64,000 nt of DNA, taken from positions 13,650-77,649 of the forward strand of contig CABSIM010000007.1 of NCBI GenBank assembly GCA_902477765.1, read 5' to 3'. This document shows, piece after piece, positions 60,724 to 64,000 of this stretch. Source of the stretch: an uncultured Clostridiaceae bacterium (lineage in GTDB: Bacteria > Bacillota > Clostridia > Lachnospirales > Lachnospiraceae). Numbering within the stretch: the first letter of the stretch is position 1; the number at the start of each line of letters is the position of its first letter. A model generated the notes under the pieces. That model had not been told where the DNA came from, made no database searches, and saw only the letters and a program-made list of their open reading frames with translations. A program made the position numbers and the translations under genes.

Positions 60724-61191
60724 TTATACTTCTTCCGGGCTTTTTTCCCTCTCCTTCATCTTTTTTTCCAGAATCTCTGCTGCCGATGCCGCAAACCCGG
60801 CACACGGCCTCACCTGATAATATGCCTCTGTCCTGGCTTCCGGAACCGGTGAGGAATCCGATGTGATCCCGGCCAGAAGATTCCGGCAGATGATTTCCCC
60901 GTGCTTTTTCCTGAATTCCCCCGAGAGTTCCTGTACCAGGCTGTAAAGTTCTGCCTTTCCTTCCGTATCTTCCGGATCAGAATAGCCATACAGAATCCCC
61001 GCCACCAGCGCCATGCCGCTGACACATCCGCAGATCTCCCGGAGCCGTCCCACGCCGCCGCCGAAAGACGAAGCCATTCTTGCCGCCGTATCCAGATCCA
61101 TTCCCATATCTTCTGCAAATGCCGCTGTCACAGCCTGCGCGCAGTTATATCCTTTTTTAAAGAGCTCTTCTGCCCGTTCTCCATGCGTCAT
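60724..61191 (-). CDS. C_GCAxxG_C_C family redox-type protein
   Basis: 155 aa. Conserved cysteine pattern: KGYNCAQAVTAAFAEDMG near 14, REICGCVSGMALVAGILYG near 50, and later cysteines in EIICRNLL and VRPCAGFAASAAEIL. The family is common in anaerobes, function not established, perhaps a metal or redox protein. The ATG at 61191 follows ACGGAGGAATCAG; the frame is open for 220 further codons upstream but overlaps a promoter and nagA and is not coding-like. The C-terminus is Lys/Glu-rich. Confidence 0.85.
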   Translation of the reverse strand: MTHGERAEELFKKGYNCAQAVTAAFAEDMGMDLDTAARMASSFGGGVGRLREICGCVSGMALVAGILYGYSDPEDTEGKAELYSLVQELSGEFRKKHGEIICRNLLAGITSDSSPVPEARTEAYYQVRPCAGFAASAAEILEKKMKEREKSPEEV

Positions 61192-61282
61192 GTCTGATTC
61201 CTCCGTTTTTCCTTTCTGATTTTCTTTTCTCTCCGTCTTTTTCAGGTTCTTCTTTTCCTGCTTTTCGCACGTATCTTTCCAC

Positions 61283-61311
61283 AGTATACCAGATTTCCTT
61301 TTCAGCGGCAA
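61283..61311 (-). promoter_or_regulatory. Promoter of the C_GCAxxG_C_C gene
   Basis: Minus strand: TTGCCG, 17-base spacer, TATACT, about 90 bases before the ATG at 61191. Confidence 0.55.
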
Positions 61312-61320
61312 TGTCAGCCG

Positions 61321-61349
61321 TTTACTTCTCCCTGCCGCCGCGGTATACT
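61321..61349 (+). promoter_or_regulatory. Promoter of nagA
   Basis: TTTACT, 17-base spacer, TATACT, about 75 bases before the nagA ATG. The leader holds ACAGGCC-N7-GGCCTGT. Confidence 0.5.
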
Positions 61350-61425
61350 GGAACAGAAGCAGGCATCGCAGGGCCGTACAGGCCGTCTGCAGGCCTGTTC
61401 CCATATATTCAGGAGGGATTTTCTT

Positions 61426-62568
61426 ATGATTGTCAGAAACGGACTTCTGTACGGCCCTGACGGCGGATGGTACAGAAAAGATCTGTCTCTGTCGGGCCGG
61501 TACATTGCCGACGGGCCCGCAGATGAAGATGAAACACTGGACGCAGACGGCTGCTATGTGGTTCCAGGCCTCATTGATCTTCACTTTCACGGCTGCGGCG
61601 GAGCGGATTTCTGCGACGGAACGGAAACGGCACTGAAACAGATGGCCGCCTTTCAGCTGTCCAGAGGCGTTACCACCATGGTCCCGGCATCCATGTCCCT
61701 TCCTCTCCCCCTGCTTTCCCGCCTCTTTTCCACCGCGGCGTCTTTCATGCGCCGGCAGCAGGACAGCCGGACTGATGCCTTCCGTATGGCTTCCATGGCA
61801 GGAATCAATATGGAGGGGCCGTATCTGGCGCCCGGAAAGTGCGGTGCCCACAGGGCAGATTATCTTTGTTCTCCATCCATGGAGGAATTCCGCCTCCTCC
61901 GTACAGCTTCCGGCGGCCTGATACGCCTGATCACCATTGCCCCCGAGCTTCCCGGCGCCATGGATTTTATCCGTGAATTCCGGGACACACTGAGAATTTC
62001 ACTGGGGCATACCTGTGCCTCCTATGACATCGCTTCCCGCGCATTCCGCAGCGGAGCATGCCATGTAACACATCTTTATAATGCAATGCCGCCTTTTTCC
62101 CACAGGGAAAGCGGTCTGATCGGCGCCGCCTTTGATTCTTCCAGCGTCACGGCCGAACTGATCTGTGACGGAGTCCATGTCTCGCCGACAGCGGTCCGCG
62201 CCGCATTTTCCATGTTCGGCCCGGAACGCATCGTTCTCATCAGTGACAGCATGCGGGCCGCCGGACTCCGGGACGGTACCTGGGATCTTGGCGGCCAGCA
62301 GGTAACTGTATCAGGGAATCAGGCGCGTCTTGCGGACGGCACCATTGCCGGTTCCGTCACCTGTCTGTTTGACTGTGTCCGCACTGCTGTCAGCGCCGGA
62401 ATCCCCGTCTCAGATGCATTCCGCTGCGCCAGTGAAAATCCCGCCCGCTGCCTTGGACTATACGACCGGGTCGGGAGTCTTGAGCCCGGAAAACTCGCCG
62501 ACCTTCTGGTGGTGGGACCCGATTTCACGCTCCGGCATGTGATTCATATGGGATTTCTGATATTCTGA
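61426..62568 (+). CDS. nagA: N-acetylglucosamine-6-phosphate deacetylase
   Basis: 380-aa amidohydrolase that deacetylates GlcNAc-6-phosphate, feeding amino-sugar catabolism and wall recycling. Seen: PGLIDLHFHGCGGADFCDGT near 47 (metal HxH), INMEGPYLAPGKCGAH near 128 (metal Glu), SLGHTCASYD near 191, CHVTHLYNAMPPFSHRE near 210 and VLISDSMRAAG near 269 (catalytic Asp). ATG at 61426 follows TCAGGAGGGATTTTC. No nagB or transporter adjoins, so it is a lone pathway gene here. Confidence 0.94.
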   Translation: MIVRNGLLYGPDGGWYRKDLSLSGRYIADGPADEDETLDADGCYVVPGLIDLHFHGCGGADFCDGTETALKQMAAFQLSRGVTTMVPASMSLPLPLLSRLFSTAASFMRRQQDSRTDAFRMASMAGINMEGPYLAPGKCGAHRADYLCSPSMEEFRLLRTASGGLIRLITIAPELPGAMDFIREFRDTLRISLGHTCASYDIASRAFRSGACHVTHLYNAMPPFSHRESGLIGAAFDSSSVTAELICDGVHVSPTAVRAAFSMFGPERIVLISDSMRAAGLRDGTWDLGGQQVTVSGNQARLADGTIAGSVTCLFDCVRTAVSAGIPVSDAFRCASENPARCLGLYDRVGSLEPGKLADLLVVGPDFTLRHVIHMGFLIF

Positions 62569-62591
62569 CTGTTTTCGGCTGCTTCAAATCC

Positions 62592-62648
62592 CCGGACAGA
62601 CACAATGCCATGTCCGGATTGCAGGTTCCGTTCCCGTCCGGAACCTGC
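62592..62648 (+). terminator. Two hairpins after nagA
   Basis: CCGGACA-N12-TGTCCGG (62592-62617) then GCAGGTTCCG-N8-CGGAACCTGC (62621-62648). No immediate T-run; likely transcription end of nagA. Confidence 0.55.
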
Positions 62649-62710
62649 CCGCATACTTTTCCCTTTCTTTCTGCATACTAATCCCTAAGCAAAGCAGAAA
62701 GGAGATCCAT

Positions 62711-62902
62711 ATGACTTCTCATGAGGAAAAAAGTATGAATTCCCAGCCCGAAATCATTCCCCCCGGCAGGAACAGTTCCCTGCCGGAAATCCGACTTCCC
62801 GGGAAAGATTCCGCTCTTCCTGAAATTCCCAGGGAATTTCCAGGCCGCAAAGCTCCGGACACGGCTTCCCCGCCGGAAAAAGAGGAGGCCCCGCGTCTCT
62901 GA
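62711..62902 (+). CDS. Small proline-rich ORF, 63 aa
   Basis: Not recognised. The protein is Pro/Glu/Arg-rich with a repeated LPEI phrase (SLPEIRLPGKDSALPEIPRE). Support: a strong ribosome site (AGAAAGGAGATCC) six bases before ATG, and a hairpin with T-run 46 bases after the stop, so it forms a neat transcription unit. Against: no known family, short, and the opposite strand is also open. Could be a small structural or regulatory peptide, or a chance ORF. Confidence 0.4.
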   Translation: MTSHEEKSMNSQPEIIPPGRNSSLPEIRLPGKDSALPEIPREFPGRKAPDTASPPEKEEAPRL

Positions 62903-62948
62903 CCCGCTGCGGTCCGGTTCCGTCACCCGAACATTCATCCGTACGCGG

Positions 62949-62988
62949 AACTTCCCGTACCCTTCCGGAAGGAAAAATACGGGAAGTT
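62949..62988 (+). terminator. Terminator after the 63-aa ORF
   Basis: AACTTCCCGTA and TACGGGAAGTT arms (11 bp), 18-base loop, then TTTC on the plus strand. Confidence 0.65.
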
Positions 62989-63219
62989 TTTCATGTTTAA
63001 TACGATCTCCCTGAGTCGTAAATCCTTTTCCAGCTCTCTCCAACGCACTTTTCATACTTACAGCTGAATTCTCTTTCATCTTTTCTCCTCTCATTCTTTG
63101 AGTTTTCAGCCAGCAGCCTGTCTTTTCACACCGTTGTATTTTTGTATCATTTTTTGTATCATTTGGGGGGGGCATATATTCTTTTAAAGGAATTTTTCAT
63201 TACTTTCTTTTTACTTTCC
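62989..63219. other. Intergenic region downstream of tRNA-Gln with a tandem 12-bp repeat
   Basis: No convincing gene. TTTTTGTATCAT occurs twice in tandem (63139-63162), followed by a run of eight G (63165-63172). It lies just past the 3' end of tRNA-Gln, where mobile elements often insert. A minus-strand ATG at 63078 with AGAGGAGAAAAG opens a frame that I do not accept as a gene. Confidence 0.5.
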
Positions 63220-63257
63220 CCAAACAAAAAAGCCCGTAAAATCCCTGATTTTACGAG
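63220..63257 (-). terminator. Terminator after tRNA-Gln
   Basis: GTAAAATC-N3-GATTTTAC with G+C-rich flanks, then six T on the minus strand, 20 bases past the tRNA. Confidence 0.85.
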
Positions 63258-63276
63258 CTTTCCTCATATTTTCCAA

Positions 63277-63348
63277 CTGGGCCAGCTGGATTCGAACCAG
63301 CGACTGCAGGAGTCAAAGTCCTGTGCCTTACCGCTTGGCGATGGCCCA
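63277..63348 (-). tRNA. trnQ: tRNA-Gln (anticodon TTG)
   Basis: 72 bases. Acceptor arms TGGGCCA and TGGCCCA pair fully. Anticodon stem CAGGA/TCCTG encloses the loop CTTTGAC with anticodon TTG, and the T-loop GGTTCGAATCC is present. CCA is not encoded. Standard cloverleaf; the D-arm region GCCAAGCGGTAAGGC is normal for Gln. Confidence 0.96.
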
Positions 63349-63396
63349 ACAGCCTTTACCTAGTTTATCATAGGACACCAAAAAAATCAACGGAAA

Positions 63397-63435
63397 AGTC
63401 CCGGGATTCCGCATGAATTACGGTCTCCCGGGACT
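63397..63435 (-). terminator. Terminator after the DUF378 gene
   Basis: AGTCCCGGGA and TCCCGGGACT arms with T-runs on both strands, 26 bases after the stop at 63461. Confidence 0.8.
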
Positions 63436-63460
63436 CTTTTTTCCCTCTGTGCCGCCTGAA

Positions 63461-63661
63461 TCAGGCTGCAGCTTCGTCTGTGCGAAACAGCAGGGATATG
63501 CACCAGAGAGCCGACACGCCCACGATGGTGTACACAATCCTGCTGAGCAGCGCTTCCTGACCTCCCAGCAGCCAGGCCACCAGATCAAACCGGAACAGGC
63601 CGATCAGACCCCAGTTCAGGCCTCCCACAATCAGAAGCGCCAGTGCGATTTTATTCAGCAT
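63461..63661 (-). CDS. DUF378 (YuzA-like) small membrane protein
   Basis: 66 aa with two hydrophobic segments (IALALLIVGGLNWGLIGLF and ALLSRIVYTIVGVSALWCIS) and the signature GGLNWGLIGLFRFDLVAWL of DUF378. Function unknown. ATG at 63661 follows AAAAGGAGGGATTTCCC, an excellent ribosome site; a 12-codon upstream extension is unlikely. Confidence 0.88.
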   Translation of the reverse strand: MLNKIALALLIVGGLNWGLIGLFRFDLVAWLLGGQEALLSRIVYTIVGVSALWCISLLFRTDEAAA

Positions 63662-63779
63662 GGGAAATCCCTCCTTTTCTTTTTCAGGATTCCCCAAACA
63701 GAAACATACTATACATGTTTCCGCAGAAGAAAACCATTTTCACGTATCTGTCCGGTCTTCCTTCGTTTTTTCAGAAAAA

Positions 63780-63798
63780 AATCCTGCAGAGCAGGATT
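63780..63798 (-). terminator. Hairpin with T-run upstream of DUF378
   Basis: AATCCTGC-AGA-GCAGGATT, then seven T on the minus strand. It may terminate residual read-through from tRNA-His before the DUF378 gene. Confidence 0.6.
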
Positions 63799-63890
63799 CC
63801 CCGCCGGCGGAGGCACTTTCCTTTCCGCCGCAGTACACTGCACGCGAAGCATATGAATATACAGGAAGTTCCGCTTTCTGTATATAAAAA

Positions 63891-63914
63891 ATCCCGCAGA
63901 ATATTCTGCGGGAT
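63891..63914 (-). terminator. Terminator after tRNA-His
   Basis: Perfect 24-base palindrome ATCCCGCAGAAT and its complement, then TTTTTTATA on the minus strand, 7 bases past the tRNA. Confidence 0.85.
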
Positions 63915-63920
63915 TGAACG

Positions 63921-63995
63921 GGTGGATACAGGGATTCGAACCCTGGGCCTCCAGAGCCACAATCTGGCGCGCTAACCAACTGCGCTATACCCACC
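63921..63995 (-). tRNA. trnH: tRNA-His (anticodon GTG)
   Basis: 75 bases. The acceptor is eight pairs long (GGTGGGTA with TATCCACC), including the extra G-1:C73 pair diagnostic of histidine tRNA. Anticodon stem CCAGA/TCTGG with loop TTGTGGC gives anticodon GTG. The T-loop GGTTCGAATCC is present and CCA is not encoded. Confidence 0.96.
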
Positions 63996-64000
63996 ATAGG

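Noticed and set aside
61192..61851. Upstream extension of the C_GCAxxG_C_C gene (220 codons)
   Set aside because: Runs across promoters and the start of nagA on the other strand; ribosome site and family alignment place the start at 61191.
62678..63175. Minus-strand open frame of 165 codons opposite the 63-aa ORF
   Set aside because: It has a good internal ribosome site near 63078, but the sequence crosses two terminator hairpins and shows no family pattern; most likely remnant or chance frame.

Overview
The window looks like chromosome of an anaerobic, spore-forming gut Firmicute, most likely Lachnospiraceae (Clostridia). Reasons: a spoIIR sporulation gene, strong AGGAGG-type ribosome sites, monoderm-type ABC transporters with lipoprotein binding proteins, an F-type ATP synthase of clostridial layout, and several short conserved proteins (DUF1934, DUF378, DUF1667, C_GCAxxG_C_C family). 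Base composition by eye is slightly above half G+C. No prophage, insertion sequence, CRISPR array or rRNA operon was seen. Most genes lie on the minus strand.

Layout. 1-8.5 kb: a partial M20 amidohydrolase, then a minus-strand block deoR - ABC ATPase - double permease - binding protein - glycerate kinase, divergent from a glycerol-1-phosphate dehydrogenase. Three 16-bp direct repeats lie between the two promoters. 8.6-16.3 kb: a small membrane protein; the run ddl - murI - ribulokinase - DUF1934 - AEC carrier; spoIIR; an allantoate/carbamoyl-amino-acid amidohydrolase; and a 102-bp tandem repeat. 16.6-24.1 kb: a five-gene efflux operon, tetR - adaptor - RND pump - two TolC-like proteins, behind a perfect promoter carrying two palindromic operators. 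24.4-31.1 kb: Fe-S aldo/keto reductase, a 67-aa overlapping ORF, GntR regulator, ispE, GNAT, cyclophilin, SIMPL lipoprotein, PfkB kinase and a small membrane protein.

31.4-35.3 kb: a betaine/choline-type (OpuC) importer led by a BusR-like GntR/RCK_C regulator. 35.5-42.7 kb: a complete ATP synthase operon atpZ-I-B-E-F-H-A-G-D-C whose c subunit has the Na+-binding residue pattern. 42.7-46.8 kb: TrmH/SpoU methyltransferase, a lipoprotein, and a divergent LysR/nitrilase pair. 46.8-50.7 kb: a glycerol-3-phosphate-oxidation-like operon (GlpA-like flavoprotein, second flavoprotein, DUF1667, HAD phosphatase). 50.9-53.7 kb: TrkH/KtrB and TrkA/KtrA K+ uptake with a KdpE-like response regulator but no sensor kinase. 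53.8-62.6 kb: PepT-like peptidase, NERD-like protein, two tandem AbgT transporters, a DUF1275 protein, a C_GCAxxG_C_C protein and nagA. 62.7-64 kb: a 63-aa ORF, tRNA-Gln, DUF378 protein and tRNA-His.

Themes. Osmotic/ionic homeostasis is prominent (OpuC with a c-di-AMP-type regulator, Trk/Ktr uptake, probable Na+ ATP synthase). Three-carbon phosphate metabolism recurs at two sites (EgsA/glycerate kinase and the GlpA-like operon). Hydrolysis of N-acyl or peptide substrates recurs too (three M20-type enzymes, two AbgT carriers). The least explained system is the RND pump with two TolC-like partners in an organism that should lack an outer membrane.
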